From: Apricaphanius iberus
Lineage: Eukaryota > Chordata > Actinopteri > Cyprinodontiformes > Aphaniidae
NCBI GenBank assembly: GCA_028564705.1
Contig: JAPXFQ010000899.1
Location: 3,720,001 to 3,784,000, forward strand
Reading direction: 5' to 3'
Length of the DNA: 64,000 bases
In this document: piece after piece, positions 1 to 20,546 of the stretch
Layout of the letters: every line of letters begins with the position of its first letter
How positions within the stretch are numbered: position 1 is the first letter of the stretch
The notes under the pieces: generated by a model
Told to the model about the DNA's origin: nothing
Database searches by the model: none
The model's input: the letters and a program-made list of their open reading frames with translations, nothing else
Program-made: the position numbers and the translations under genes

Positions 1-357
1 TTATCTCAATCTATTTGAAAAGGGGAGCTGGTTGTATGGTTGTTTTCAGTAAGGTACTTTCAATCCTTTCCATAGCAGTCAGTTATCTGCAACAGTGTGT
101 GAGCTATTTTGGGACAGTGCTAGAGTCATTCACGATACACGTGTACCTTCTTAAAGATTTCCTTCCACATAAAAAAAACTGACAAAATGTACTGTTACTT
201 CAATCCAGCCCTGTTAAACTTTTTAAAAACTGCTTCCCCAATTTTTCCCTACCGTCCCTTATGAGGTCATCACTGAATCTGTTGAGTAAATGTTTATTAA
301 GTATTAAGTAGTATTAAGAGTCGCAGCCACATTGAAATATAGTTTTGTTTTGTTTAT

Positions 358-483
358 CCATCCATCCATCCATTTTCCGAACCGCTTATTTCTCAAGGGG
401 TCGCAGGGGGGCTGGTGCCTATCTCCAGCTGTCAACGAGCGAGAGGCGGGGTACACCCTGGACAGGTCGCCAGTCCATCACAT
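358..483. repeat. teleost interspersed repeat with (TCCA)n end
   Basis: Starts with TCCATCCATCCATCCATTTT and runs through a segment ending in GTACACCCTGGACAGGTCGC. This is a very common fish repeat, apparently a 3' non-LTR retrotransposon fragment read from the antisense side. Confidence 0.7.
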
Positions 484-1039
484 GTTTTGTTTATCTTATT
501 TTATAAATAATGTTATTCACCACAACAATGGAAGAGTTGGGGAAAGTCAAAGCTGAAGAGGGTCTGACAAACACTTTTGTGTTATTAAAAAAATGAGAGA
601 ACCGTTTGACGTTAAACTTAAAAGATCTGTTTTTACATCCCATCTCATAATGAAATGGTGGACTTTTCAAACAATCATCTCTCTTTGGGAGAAAATAACA
701 CAGGTCTATTTAATTAGACATTGGCAGATTGTTGGGCCAACACTGTAATCCAATAGAAGTTTCCATTACTTCGGGAAGCTGCCACCTCGGATGCCTCCTT
801 GGCTCCATAATGCAGCATCCTCAGCTTGTCAACTTTTGTCTGCTCTTCTCTCTGCTTCTGGGATCCATTTGTGTTCACCTGCACTAAAACAGTGTAAAGA
901 GTGTATTCCACTAGCTTTCTTTTCCCAGTTGAACATGACAGGGACCCTCAACTTAATGTATTATTTTATGCACATATTATTTATCCAAATTAAGATGCCC
1001 ATAGACATGTGCTTGTGTGTGGCTGCTGTATGTATTTAT

Positions 1040-1440
1040 GGTGCCTTTCAAAAGAAGCCACACCCCTTTTTCACATTTTGTACACATCTGAAAAAAATAT
1101 GCCTTTATTTCTTTTCAGGCACCAGCTATTCTTTGCAAAACAGTTCAACATTTGTCCAATTGGAGGAAGAGAGTCTATGAACACCAGTTTTCAAATTGTT
1201 CCAAAGAATCTCAACCGGATGCAGGTCTAGGCTTTTACTAGACCGTTCCAACTTATGAATATGCTTTTATTTTAATAATTCCAGTGTAGCCTTGAATGTA
1301 TGTTTAGGGTTGTTCTCCTTCTGGAAGCCTAATAATCTCTACCCAAATTTAAAGTCATTTACAACGTCTAACATTGTCCTGTGTATATCTCTAACCAACT
1401 TCCATACCCCTGCTGAAGGAGTCATTTCAATTCAATCATA
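1040..1440 (-). mobile_element. degenerate Tc1-like transposon fragment
   Basis: Contains decayed versions of segments seen in the Tc1-like copy at 30.8-32.4 kb, such as TGTTTAGGGTTGTTCTCCTT then CTGGAAG, followed by an equivalent of the CCCTGCTGAAG segment. The transposase would read on the minus strand. It has many stops and is not functional. Confidence 0.6.
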
Positions 1441-1514
1441 CATACATTCAACCTCATCATATCAGTTCAACCTTTTTCTATCCAAGGACACCCAGCAAAC
1501 TGCATCAAATCATT

Positions 1515-1805
1515 AACTTGATCCGTCCATCCATTTTCTATACCCAATCACATATCCTCACCTGCAGTCGTTGCGCACCCTGGACGGTTGGCAACTCGAT
1601 CACAAGCAAGACAGAGCCACAAAGGACAAACAACAATGTGCAGTCACTCCTTAGAACCATTTAACAAGACCACTTAACCTACAAGTCATGTGTACTGAAC
1701 AGTGAGAAACCCCAAGGGCAGAAAGACTTCAGACTGGAATTTGAACCCACAACCTTCTTGATAAAACGCAACAGCCCTGACCATTGTACTGTTGTGCAGC
1801 CCCAT
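1515..1805. repeat. second copy of the fish TCCATCCATTTTCTA repeat
   Basis: Begins CCGTCCATCCATTTTCTATA and continues through a CCCTGGACGGTTGGCA segment to a line-ending region similar to other fish copies. Diverged copy, probably a retrotransposon 3' fragment. Confidence 0.6.
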
Positions 1806-3600
1806 TGTTCAGATTATCACTTATAATTTATAATAATTGTCTAATGCCAAAAATCCTTATAAAATGCACAAACATTTTTTGTTCAAGCGGAATGAATACC
1901 TTTGTAGTCTATGCATTTTGTAGCCTGTGCCCAGCAGAACATGCACTTGGCTAAGGAGTAAACTGCTGTTGCGATGTAGCTGTCAAGGCTGTTGTAAGCA
2001 GAGGACATATTTGAATAAGATATTCTGGATCACAGACACCATTCTGCTCTTAAATTATATTACCTATAAAACACTTGACCTCCTGCGTCCATGTTCCACT
2101 GCCCCAAAGTTTTATTAATATACAACAGGCTGCTTGGTTATGGTAAACCGTCCCTTTATTGATAATGCAACGATAATTTAACGTATATAAAGAGTAGGCA
2201 GTTCTGATAGAGCTACTTTTCCCAAAATATTAAAAAGATAAAGAAAGAATCTGAACTCTTGACCCTTGCAGAGTGAGTATCTGGTCGCTCTATGATGTGC
2301 TTAGGGACATTTTGTTGTCATGGATTTGGACTACTTTTGCACTTACAGTTAAGAAGGACATGTCCAATCGATACAAAGTTGTTCTCCATTATAAAATATT
2401 TCAACCCTGAAGGAAATGGTCTTTTCCAGGATGCCAGTGCCCCCGTGCATGGCCTACCAGGGGTCACTGAATCGTTTCAGTAGAATTAAAATTAAATACA
2501 TCATGTGGGAAAGTATTTGCAGACAGCATATCTCAACCCTCCAAAACAGCTATTAGAAACATCAGTCTTCACTGCTGGGTTCAAAGCACAAAGTGGTATT
2601 TCCACATTCCAATGGGGCTTCTCAAACTTACAAAATCTTACAGAAGACATGCTGAGGCTGTCTAATGTAATATGTTTTTTACCTGTTTTTATTTTATTTT
2701 ATTTTTTTGAATGGCTGGAGACCATGCTGGAAATATAGCAAGAATGATGTTTATATTTACCTGGTATTGTACATTACAAGTCAGCAGGGTGAAAGACGTT
2801 TACTTCACTTTGTTATGGATAGCAAAAAAGAGGCAGTATTTTTTTTTACAGGAACAATTGTTGCTTTTCAGTTTCAGATCAAACGATTTACATCATGTAG
2901 TCCATTTGTTTTTTTGTTTTAAAGCTTTGCTTAAACACTGTAAAACTGTAAAACCATGTTATTTTCTACATAAATATATTTTGTGAAAAGCTCAAACCAG
3001 CTGAATGACAGAGAACAGTAAAAAAGAGAAAAGAAAAAATAAGAAAATAAGTTTTAATGGTGCCTGCCTCTAGGTGTGCACAAAAGTTCATCGTTTTTTT
3101 GTTTTGTTTTTCGTTTTTTCATCAGACCACTTCTGGTGTTTAAATGGGAAATATTGCACTGCTTTTTAAACAATTTATAGCATGTTTATTAAAAAACATG
3201 TTCATGAACTTATTTAAACAATTATAAGAGGCTAAGTGAACCCCTTTTTTGATATCTGTAAAAATTCCATCAATGATATGAAATCATAAATTTGCAATGT
3301 TTTATGGAATAGAACATCACTGCTTTGTCTGTTTGGCTTGGTTAAAACGGTTCACAGTTCGAGCTTAGCTTCGTTTAGTTCTGTTTCTGTCTCTTTTTCT
3401 TGTATTTGGGTCCTTGTCTTTTTTCTGACAATTGTAGCTTTGAATCAAATGCTAATGAGAGGGGTGGGGTGAGAATAACAGGCAGCACTTTGTCATTGTA
3501 TTGAAGTAACTGATTCGATCCTATTTTATTGACAAATATGCTGTTTTTTTAAGTTTTTGCATCATATGGGGCCATGCATGGTACTGGTAACTCATTTCAA
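1806..3600. other. AT-rich intergenic DNA, no gene
   Basis: No recognisable coding, RNA or transposon sequence. Poly-T and poly-A runs are frequent (for example 2690-2710 and 3095-3120). The small open frames have no family similarity I can see. Confidence 0.6.
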
Positions 3601-3609
3601 TACAGTCCA

Positions 3610-4135
3610 TTACTGGGACGTCAAGAGTGTCAATCATGCGGTGGAGACTCTTTTTTCATAGAATCTGGTCAGAGCTGTTGGAAAGATTGAAAAACTATCA
3701 GGGTCTGTATGTGTTAAAATGGTCCAGTCAAAGTCCAGACATCTGCAGCAATACTAGAATATTTACATTCACTCTCTCCATCGAACCTTATCAAGTTGGA
3801 GCTGTTTTACAAAGAAGAGACGTTTCAGTCACCAGATGCGTAAGGCTGGCAGAGAAATACCCAAAAAGAGTTGCAGCTGTAAAAGCAAAAGGTGGTTCTA
3901 CAAATTATTGACTAAGAACGAAAAAATACTAATGTATGTCCCACCTTTTCAGCATTTTTTTTGTAAAAGAACTACATTTAAATATCATTTTTCTCTTTAC
4001 ATGCTGTTCAAATATGTCCTTCTTTTTGTTGAACTTTAACAAAAAGTCCCACAAAAATGAAACAAAGTTTAGTGGTTGCAATATGGCTAAATGCCAAAAT
4101 GTTCAAAGGGTATGAATACTTTCGTAGGGCACAGC
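3610..4135 (+). mobile_element. Tc1-like transposon 3' fragment
   Basis: The frame at 3627-3911 preserves a corrupted end of Tc1 transposase (WSSQSPDI, then RLAEKYPKRVAAVKAKGG). It is followed by a 3' end with GTATGAATACTTTCGTAGGG, a decayed terminal inverted repeat. The 5' part is missing and the catalytic glutamate region is lost. Confidence 0.7.
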
Positions 4136-4744
4136 AACTTGCCACCTGTCAGACACCATAACGCATGACCCAATTTCCAGAGTTCAATGCAAATTTTATA
4201 AAATAAATAATTTTATTGTTTATAGATTCCCTAAGTCATTTTTTATGAAGTTATGACATGTTTGCATACAAATACAGAACCAAATGGAAAAACTGTAAGT
4301 AAAATGCAACCAGCATATCCATCATAGATTTGTATGTTTTTTAACATCAGTATGATGTATTGATTTTTGTACTGCATCCAGATTTATGGTTGTGTGAAAG
4401 CAGCGAACGGTTTCATGAGTATAACATTTACAGTACGCAGGTGATTAATGCTCACACCGAAAACCAGAGGCCATTTTCCCTCACGTTTAAACTTTGCCTC
4501 GGCCGCACATGTCTGTCACCAGTTAGGAGGGCATTTGAAGGCAGCTGACAGATATATAAATGGCCATAAATGGTTCCCTGGACTAAATGTTGAAAAAAGC
4601 ACTTAACCCCATGGGATGAATGAGCATGGACCTCCCTGGCTTTACCCACATTAAAAAGACACCCGAGCATCCAAATACAAATATGGGGTAATTTGTCAGC
4701 AGATTTTTTTGTAATTTCGTGACATTTCAAAATGGCATTCTGTA

Positions 4745-4960
4745 AACTAAAGACGGCGCGAACACAATCAATATGAGATTAGTTAGGCCTGAGTTTCCAA
4801 AGAGGCTTTTTGTAATTTAAGAGGCTGTGTACAAATATCTGATGAATGAAAAGCAAGTACTCAATTATGCTCACAGACAAATGATTGAATCGCACCGGCT
4901 TGTAAATATAGAGCGGGATGGGCCAAATGTTTAGCTTTTACCGTGTGCCCCCTCTCACTG
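4745..4960. promoter_or_regulatory. candidate conserved non-coding block
   Basis: Balanced composition, no repeats, flanked on both sides by Tc1 relics, with homeodomain-type AT cores. It stands out from the decayed DNA around it. Conservation is inferred only. Confidence 0.25.
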
Positions 4961-4985
4961 AGAAAACAGAGCACACAAAACGCCT

Positions 4986-5962
4986 GGCTAAAGTATTCAC
5001 ACACTTTGAAATGTTCTCATTTTTTCACATCACAACCACAGAATTCGGTATGTTTTAGACCAGCTCTTAGTAGTGCATAATTTTGAACCTGCAAAAAAAA
5101 ATGTGAAAAGTCGAGTGAGCGTTTTTATTTATTATTTTTAGAAATACGTTTTGCTGCAACGACAGATCCATGCTTTATGGGGTATGTCTCTATCAGATTC
5201 ACACATTTGTTAAAAGTTTTACCCATTTACAAAACAGGGATGAAACCATAAGGAGAGCATCTAAAAAAAGGTTTTCCTCATTTCCACAGCATGATGCTGC
5301 TTCCACCATTTTTCACAACAGGAATTATGTGTTCAGGGTTACGGGCAGTGTTTCCACTACAATATTTTGCTTGCTACCAAATATTTAAATTTTGTTTCAT
5401 CTGACCAGAGCACCTTCTTTCCCATGTTTGCTATGTCCTCTAGATGGTTTGTTGCAAAAGAAAATTACAAATTATTATATATACAAATTATTTCATCAAC
5501 TATTAGTTGTGCACTTCACACCTTACCTTTGTGGAAGAGTGGAAATAAAAGCCATTTCAGAAAATAAAATAGTAATAATTATTGTATGAACCTATTCTTC
5601 CACTGGAGCCAGTATCTCTGCAACTTCACCAGAGCTAACATTGTTTTTTTCCATCACAGATATATTTCTGTATTTATTATGCAATTCCACAACAAAAAGT
5701 TAGACTCTTTTTGCTAAACAGGTTATATACATTAGATTACATTATATACATTACATTGTATTACATTACATTACATTATATACATTGTATTGTTTAAGGG
5801 TATCAGAGTAAAAGGGACTGAATGCAAATTCATGTCACACTTGGGATTTTTTTATACAATAGTCCACAACATTATGCTTGTCTTTCACATAAAATCCCCA
5901 TACAGTTTCTAAAAGTTAGTTGTTGTAAGGTGTGAAAATGCATAAAAGTTAATGAGGTATGC
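4986..5962 (-). mobile_element. degenerate Tc1-like transposon, near full length but shortened
   Basis: Left end AAAGTATTCACACACTTTGA and right end with AAAAGTTAATGAGGTATG are decayed inverted termini. Between them are minus-strand transposase traces (AGCATGATGCTGC, CATCTGACCAGAGCACCTTC). Many stops. A run of TACAT units lies near 5730-5790. Confidence 0.7.
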
Positions 5963-6228
5963 AGTTCTAAAAGCTAACCTATCACACCCGCCAATAAATC
6001 TCCATGGTATTCACAGTACACCAAATGTCACCTTTTCTTCCAATAAAATCCTTACAGGGCCACTTACTACTTATAGCTTTATGTCTTTTTTCCCATGGCA
6101 GAGATTTTATTATCTCCACCAAGGAGGATTCTGCCTATGTTTTTCTGTTTGTTATTTAGTTATTAATTAGCAACATAACTTAAAATTTTCGAGCCGGATT
6201 TTGATTAAATATTAAGGAAATGTATCCA

Positions 6229-7240
6229 GTGGGGTACTCTAGGATTACAGGACACCAGGCCCTTTAATAAGGGCTGTTAGATTCCGGTATGACCGGTGTC
6301 AGACTCAGAGCATGGTTCGATTTGCTAGTAGTTAGTCAGGTGGGAGTTGGACTCCGCAAAGGCCCTTTGTCACCAATTCTGTTCATGACTTTTATTGACA
6401 GATTTTCTAGGAGCAGCCAAGGTGTTGAGGGGATCCGTTTCGGCGGCCTCAGAATTGGGGTCTCTGCTTTTTGCAGATGATATGGTCCTGATGGATTCAT
6501 CAGAATGTGATCTACAGCTTTTGCTGGAGAGGTTTGCAGCTGACTGTGAAGCGGCTGGGATGAGGATGACCACCTCAAAATTCGGGACCATGGTCTTGAG
6601 CCAGAAAAGGGCCTGCTTTGGGCCAGGGATGAGGTCCTTCCCCAAGTGGAGAAGTTCAAGTATCTGGGGGTCTTGTTCACGAATGAGGGAAAAATGGAGC
6701 AGGAGATCGATAGGTGGACTGGTAGGGCGTCAGCAATGATGCTGCGCTGTAAGGGTCTGTCGTGGTGAAGATTTACCAGTTGACCTACGTTCCTACCCTC
6801 ATCTATGGTCACAAACTTTGGGTAGTGACCAAAAGAACAAGATCATGGATAGAAATCGCTGAAATAACTTTCCTCCACAGGGGGTCTGGGCTCTCCCTTA
6901 GAGATGAGGTGAGAAACTGATACATCCGGGAGGGGTTCGGAGTAGAGCCGCTGCTCCTCCTCATTGAGAGGAGCCAGATGAGTTGACTCGGGCACCTGGT
7001 CAGGATGTCTCCTGGACACCTCCCTGGTGAGAGATTCGGGGCACATCCCAGCAAAAGGAGACGCAGAAGAAGACCCAGAACATGCTAGAGGGACTATGTT
7101 TCTCGGCTGGCTTGGGAATGTCTTGGGATTCCTCCAGGAGCTGGCCCAAGTGGCTGGGGAGAGGGAAGTCTGGGTCTCTCTGCTTAAGCCGCTGCCCCCG
7201 CGACCCAACTCTGGATAAACAGATGAAGATGGATGGATAG
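6229..7240 (+). mobile_element. 5'-truncated Rex3/RTE-type LINE
   Basis: The plus-strand frames give the C-terminal part of a reverse transcriptase: GLRKGPLSPILFMTF, ADDMVLMDSS (catalytic ADD motif), FKYLGVLFTNEGKMEQEIDR, then ERSQMS and SRLAWECLGIPP. There are frameshifts and stops. The 3' end is the GATGGATGGATAG tail typical of Rex3. The whole copy is flanked by ATGTATCCA at 6220-6228 and again at 7241-7249, a likely target-site duplication. It is dead. Confidence 0.88.
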
Positions 7241-7411
7241 ATGTATCCAATAGCACCGGATAGCACAGGATACAATTTGGGGGGGTAATGGACAACCACC
7301 ATTATTCTTGAATAACTATTGTACTAAAAATGATATCAGTACGAATTCAGCTGCTAAGGTATGGTTTTATGGGCAAGGATTCTAATTATTTTAGAACTAC
7401 ATCAGAAAATT

Positions 7412-7413
<2 letters not shown>

Positions 7414-7442
<29 letters not shown>

Positions 7443-7443
7443 G
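7414..7443 (+). repeat. uninterrupted run of 30 G
   Basis: A 30-base guanine homopolymer. It may be real or partly an assembly artefact, as such runs are hard to sequence. It could form G-quadruplex structures. Confidence 0.9.
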
Positions 7444-7449
7444 CTGGGC

Positions 7450-10140
7450 ACCCATGGCGGACATGTGTGCTCTCCAAGTGCTTTTCTAGTTTACTATAAA
7501 TCTCTCTGATCTACAAAACAGCTGCAACTGAAAATAAATTAAAAACAAATAAAATGCACCCGTTACATAAAATATGTGTAGTTTGCCGTGGGGTACCTAA
7601 ACAGGAAAAAGGAAAACAGTTAGACTTCTTGTTTTCTTCTGACCTCTCTCTTTTTGTTTTGTTCTGCAGTGCAGTTCAACAGAGTTGCTTAAATGTATTT
7701 CTCTTTCTGTGCCTGTAATTATTGTGGTTAAGCCTCCCTGGCCATTGCACGGGTCAAATCAGAGCTAACACCCACTTTTGATCCTACAGTGAAATTAAAT
7801 ACAGTGTTACAGTCAAACTCTATAAATGCTGTAATTCTCCACTGACTGCAACCCACACCAAGTGCTGCGGTTAGCCACCCAGGCCCTTATACAGCATACC
7901 CATGTGATAACAGGCAGCGATATGGCGTCGTAATTGCTGGGCCTGTGAGTGCCATTGTAGGGAGTTTTCAGCAGGTTTATTTCTCACTTTCACTCCATTT
8001 GACGCCTTTGAAGTTGGGCTTTTATCTGCCTTTGCTCCTGATGACTGTTGTCTTTGGTGCAGTACTTTGTGCGCCCTGCTCTTTGAGCACTCCAAACATG
8101 TAACAAAGGCTAGCCCTTAGAGAAAAACAGAAGAAAAAGAAGAAGGGGAAGACGAAGAGAAAAGGGAGTTCGCTCTCCTGTGTTCTCACATGAATTCAAA
8201 AATGCACAAACACCATTTACTACAGATTCAGCCACAGTCGTTCAAATCCAGGAAAACAATTGCTGCCTCCGCTGTCGTTAAAGAAAAAATCTGCTCTGTG
8301 AGATTGTTTAAAGTGTCCTAATTTGATAAAGAGCCAAGAGCGGGAAATGAGAGAGTAGTGCATTTGTCTCAGGGGTTGTAGTGGGGTAAATATAGCAACA
8401 AGACAGCACCAGTTGATATGAAGAATTCCATGGTGTTGAGTGCTGTTGTGACTCACCACGCTATGAAGATATCTGTGTGTGAGTCTGTGAGGCATGCATT
8501 TGGATTCATATGTCCACTGCAATTGATTAACTTTAACATAATTGCCCTTCTCCTGACTCATCCAACTCCATGTACAATAACGACCGAGTGAGAGCATGTA
8601 TGAGTTAAGCGGGTTGGGGGACAAGTGAGTGGGATATATGGTTGTGCACAAGAAGCCGGCGTGGCTGGCTCCTGGCTGGCTGTGTGGGGGTGTGCGTCTT
8701 AAAGAGTGTGTTGAGAGGAGAGGGAGAGCTCATGGCCAGCCTCCATGTCTAATCAGAACACTTGTGTGTCCCCGTCTCATTGTCTCCTGGGCCCCTCAGA
8801 GCAAAGACCTCGCCTCTCCACCACTGTATGCGACCCAGGATGAGCTGGAAGGCGGACAGACCGTTCCGCCTCTGATTTACAAGATCAAGGACTGGATGGG
8901 AGAAGAGAAATATCTGTTCTTCAGAGGTGTAAAACAATGACAAACAGGATTCAAGTCCTTTTGGTGTAGCAATAAGCACATTTAGTGTAAGAAGCATAAA
9001 AGATAAACACTCTAAACCTTTAATGAACTCTTTTCCATCTACTGAAATCAGTATTGCAAAACTTTTGGCCTCATACTATACACATATTTTTGTCAGTTTA
9101 ATAGCAGACTACTGTGTTTGCACAGTACTTTACTGTTTAAACAATGTACAGTCACTGTAGTTATGGGATTTCACATAAAACTATTGCATTCCCGTCAATA
9201 TCACAATGCACTCTGGGAAAATTGATACTGTATTTGAATTTTGGTCATGGTAACTAATCTTCATGAGCAAACAACATTTTTCTTTCTGTATGCAACACAG
9301 TTTTTTAGTGGACTTCAGTTGAGTTGTTTTTCCCTCCTATTAAAACAATTTTACTGTTGCAAAGTGCAAAATACCGATGCTTCGTTTGTGTGTCAACATA
9401 TCATTAATGTTAAATTAGTATTAAAATATATGTGCATCTGAATTAAATAAGAATATGATGAAAACGTAATTTTAAAAAATGAAACTCATGTAGAGATGCA
9501 TTACACTTTTAGGGTTATATTCCAAGCACTTATTTCTGTTGGAGGAATATGGATTACAACAAAGGAAAGCCAAAATTCAGTATCACATGCAATCTGAATA
9601 TTACATACTACACCTAAAAAGGATGCGTTTGTATATTGCGGTTTTTGGAGCACTAAGTCTAGTCAGATTCCACACTCGCTGCAGTTCTCCCTGCTTTTTC
9701 CGTCCACTCAACTTTTCATTAATGTGCCTGGATACCGCTACATCTGAATGGTCAGCTGGTTTAGGAATACCCTTTTGTGGCCTATTATACTTCCTGGTTT
9801 CAGTGATTAACTGCAATATTCGTTCATAATTGTGTAGGCTATGACATAGTCATAACTTAATTTCTGTATTTTCTTTTAGAATTGTCTTATGTAACATCTT
9901 AATTAGAAAAAAAACTGAATATAAATATAAGCTGTAATGATCTAAATTAACAGAAATAAACACTTGGACTATATAAATGTGTGTATCTGTTTAGTATGAG
10001 CTTTTTTTCTAAGTTAAAGCATTGAAATATATAAACTTTTCGTCTACATTTTTTTTTTACCTGCGTACGAGGCATTTGATTATTATTTCTGGTGAGTTAC
10101 TTTTATAATAGGTGTAAATTATGGATGTACAGTATAATTA
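7450..10140. other. gene-free DNA downstream of shox2
   Basis: No coding or RNA gene recognised. The part from about 7650 to 8900 is of balanced composition and free of transposon signatures, and may contain conserved elements. From 9000 to 10140 it is AT-rich filler. Confidence 0.5.
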
Positions 10141-10685
10141 TCAAGACCTGACGGTGGAATGAACTTGACCTGAGAGTGGTGTCCCTACAAGCAAAGAATT
10201 AATTTGGGAGAATCCATGGCGCGCCCCCGACTCCAGTGTTTAAGGTCCATCGTGGGACAAGCATGCGCGCCCCCGGATCAGCACTTTCCCAGTTCCGTCT
10301 CCTCCATTTACTGGCGAGGGTTCACAATCAATAATTCAATAGTTTTGGCGTCTAAATCCTGCCCCAAACACCAAGGAACACACAAACACGCCAGGCTCTC
10401 TTGCAGACTCGGTGAGATCGGTATTAATTAATTTCTGAGGACATTGTGTTTTGCGAGTAAAAATATCGGAATAGTAATGCGATCTGGATTCCTATAATTA
10501 CAGGCTTCCAATGTCAGGTGTTTATTAAATTTTCAATGAAATGCGGTTAAAGATGTCAGGGAATGAATCAGGCAAATTTGTGAGTCAAGTAAGGCAACCG
10601 TTAATGAATCTATTTTTACACCGCCTTTGGCTTTGTTTTCTAAGCTGTATGTTTTAATTCATAATGTCAAACTTTAGGTCATAAT

Positions 10686-10688
<3 letters not shown>

Positions 10689-10755
<67 letters not shown>
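10689..10755. repeat. (TA)n microsatellite
   Basis: About 33 TA units in the shox2 3' flank. Confidence 0.95.
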
Positions 10756-10757
<2 letters not shown>

Positions 10758-10879
10758 AAAAAAACAGGAAACATTTGCATTCAGCAGAGATGGGCAGACT
10801 GCCAAATTCAAGGAATGAATATGTATAACTTTTCTCTTTATTCGCTTTATACTATTTTCTTCCCCTTTTTGGTCCTTTA

Positions 10880-11060
10880 ATCACTCGCAACATGTTGCGG
10901 GAAAATAATTCAAAATGGATCAAGGTCGAGTCTAATTGTGCGTTTATATTGTTGCAAGCCGAAGACCATGGAATAATTACAATTAAACATCTAGAGTTGT
11001 TTTAGCTGATTATTATGCATGCGGTCCGGAGGGATTAAAATTCCAGCGTTTTAAATTAAA
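10880..11060. promoter_or_regulatory. candidate conserved block downstream of shox2
   Basis: Repeat-free sequence with CTAATTG, TAATTACAATTAAAC and TGATTATTATGCATG sites between two microsatellites. Its composition is like a homeodomain-responsive enhancer. Conservation is inferred. Confidence 0.35.
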
Positions 11061-11063
11061 CTG

Positions 11064-11064
11064 C

Positions 11065-11110
<46 letters not shown>

Positions 11111-11116
11111 GGTCTA

Positions 11117-11150
<34 letters not shown>
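11064..11150. repeat. (AAT)n microsatellite, interrupted once
   Basis: Two AAT tracts separated by GGTCTAATT. A shorter AAT tract lies at about 11487-11512. Confidence 0.95.
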
Positions 11151-11151
<1 letters not shown>

Positions 11152-12722
11152 ATAGAATAGATTGGATGGATTTATTAAAATATTGCAACACTTCATTGAG
11201 ATACTGAACGCCTTCCTGTTGTATCTTTTATCTGCCTGTTAACTTGTACTGGAAATGATCAGTTCTCTTCACAAAAAAAAAAAAACTTCTATAAGCAAAC
11301 TATGAATTATGCATCGCATTGGCAAGGGCGCTGCAAAACACAAGCACACACACACAAACACACGATACACGTGCACACACACTAACGTCTCGAGTAAACG
11401 GATCTGTCACAACTCTGATGTTATCAAAAGACTTCCACCTATAAATTATTAAAAAATCTTTTGCCCTCAAACCCTTTTCAAACAGCAATAATAATAATAA
11501 TAATAATAATAATGACTATCATGTAGCTATAACAATGATTCGAATCAATTAAAAAAAGAACTCATTAAAGACAATTTTGTTAATTTATTATAGGAACCAA
11601 ACAAAATTAACTTTTGTTAAGGTGGTTTCACGTTTCACATGTGATGGAAATAAAAATAAAGTAATTTCATGATCACCCCCCACCCCCCACTCCCCCACTA
11701 GAAACCAGTGCTTTTGGTGAATTCATGTTCACTGTTATAAAAACATCAAAATTACATACAGAAAGCACATGATTTTTAATGCACTGGGGGGAATAATACA
11801 AAATGAGAAAAAATTCCCAAGGAGGCATTCAGAAAGCCACTAAATCATAAAAAATAATGCATGTTTTTTTTTTCTTAAGTATAAACATATTTAACATGTG
11901 CCCGTACCGGTTCGCATACACTCAGCTGTGTTAAGAGATGACATTTACTTGAGATTTTCCTTCCTTAAAAAAAAAAAAAAATCAGGGGTCGCAAATCACC
12001 TTGTAGGTTAAATATCTGGACAGTGGCTCGAATAATGATTGAAAAATTCTCATTTTGATTTATAATCTCACATTTCTGGCATGGAGCCCGTTTCACCTTC
12101 AGCCGTGGGAGGTCCAAGCAAGGTCAGGAAGGCCAAACTTTCAATTGAGAGGGGGGAGGATAAGAGGAGATAGGAGCGGGCAGAGGGAAGGGAGGGTTGG
12201 TAGATGGCTCACAAAACTCATGCAAATACTGCTGAGGCATTTTCGAATTGGACAGGGAACAGTCGAGGGAGAGATATTGTTCCTATTTTGACAAAGAATC
12301 CCCGCTACTTTAGCAGTTTTTTTTTTAGTTTTTTTGTAATATTATGAGGCCAGCCTCTATGTAGAATCAAAACGAAATCATAACAACAACAATACAATAT
12401 TTAAACAGGAAAAAATGCAGAATGGTTCGCCTTGTTTGACAAAGAATCGACCGACCCAGCTGCATCCTCCTCTTCCTCCTCCTCCTCGGGGTATCTGTCC
12501 CTGCGTTGCCGTCCACCCCGTTCGCCACTCCAGGCTTCCTTGTAGGCTATCACGTCACAGTCTTTTTTTTTTTTCATTGTCTTTCATAAATAGCCTATAT
12601 TTAATAATTATACTCGTCCTCCTTCGTTGAGAAAACATAAATTACGTCCGTCGATACTTTTTTTCATCACTTTGAAAGCAGTTTTGGTTCAGTGTCTCCT
12701 CAGTCGCCACGTATCGTCGCAG
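11151..12722 (-). other. shox2: shox2 3' UTR and downstream flank
   Basis: No gene is seen here. The DNA just after the stop codon is AT-rich with short T and A runs. The first clear minus-strand AATAAA is at 11589-11584, about 1.1 kb after the stop, so a 3' UTR of about that length is possible; another lies near 11171-11176. The poly(A) site cannot be fixed from sequence alone. Confidence 0.4.
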
Positions 12723-20036
<7,314 letters not shown>

Positions 20037-20277
20037 CACTGCTTCCTCTCCTCTTGGAAAAAGCACCATACACTCACTCCCTCTCTCTCACACTCACACA
20101 CTCTTCTCCTTTGCTGCTTAAGACATCAATGGTGTGGCTCGTTGAAAATGATACAAGATGATGCAAGCCAAACTGTGGATTAACGTGGAAAAAATATATA
20201 TATCTTCTTTGTCACTCCTCCTCCTTTGGTATAGCGGAGTTGGGGAACCTGCTGGTGATCCTCTATTGAAGTCACAG

Positions 20278-20285
20278 TATTTATA
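20278..20285 (-). promoter_or_regulatory. shox2: candidate shox2 TATA box
   Basis: TATAAATA on the minus strand, about 240 bases upstream of the start codon, in otherwise GC-richer DNA. A start site about 30 bases downstream (near 20250) would give a 5' UTR of about 215 bases. This is inferred from position and match only. Confidence 0.45.
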
Positions 20286-20543
20286 CTTTACGGCGCCTTG
20301 CCCCCTTGATCCGTGCAAATTACCTCCCCTCAGGATGCCGGGATGAGCCCCCCACTCCACCCCCTTTACTTTCAATGATATGGGAGGAAAAGAGCGAGAG
20401 AGAGAGGGAGTAAAAACATTAAGCAGCACCCACGCTATTGGCCATTAATCCAAGATTGACAAGAAGGACTAATTAATTTAATTTCGCGCTCATTCGCCGC
20501 TATTGTCCTGAGTTAGTTTTTTAAACACCCAGGAGATGGTCAT

Positions 20544-20546
<3 letters not shown>

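Noticed and set aside
20037..20069. Upstream in-frame ATG of shox2 at 20069
   Set aside because: It would add 11 residues not found in the family, and its context (T at -3) is weaker than the ATG at 20036.
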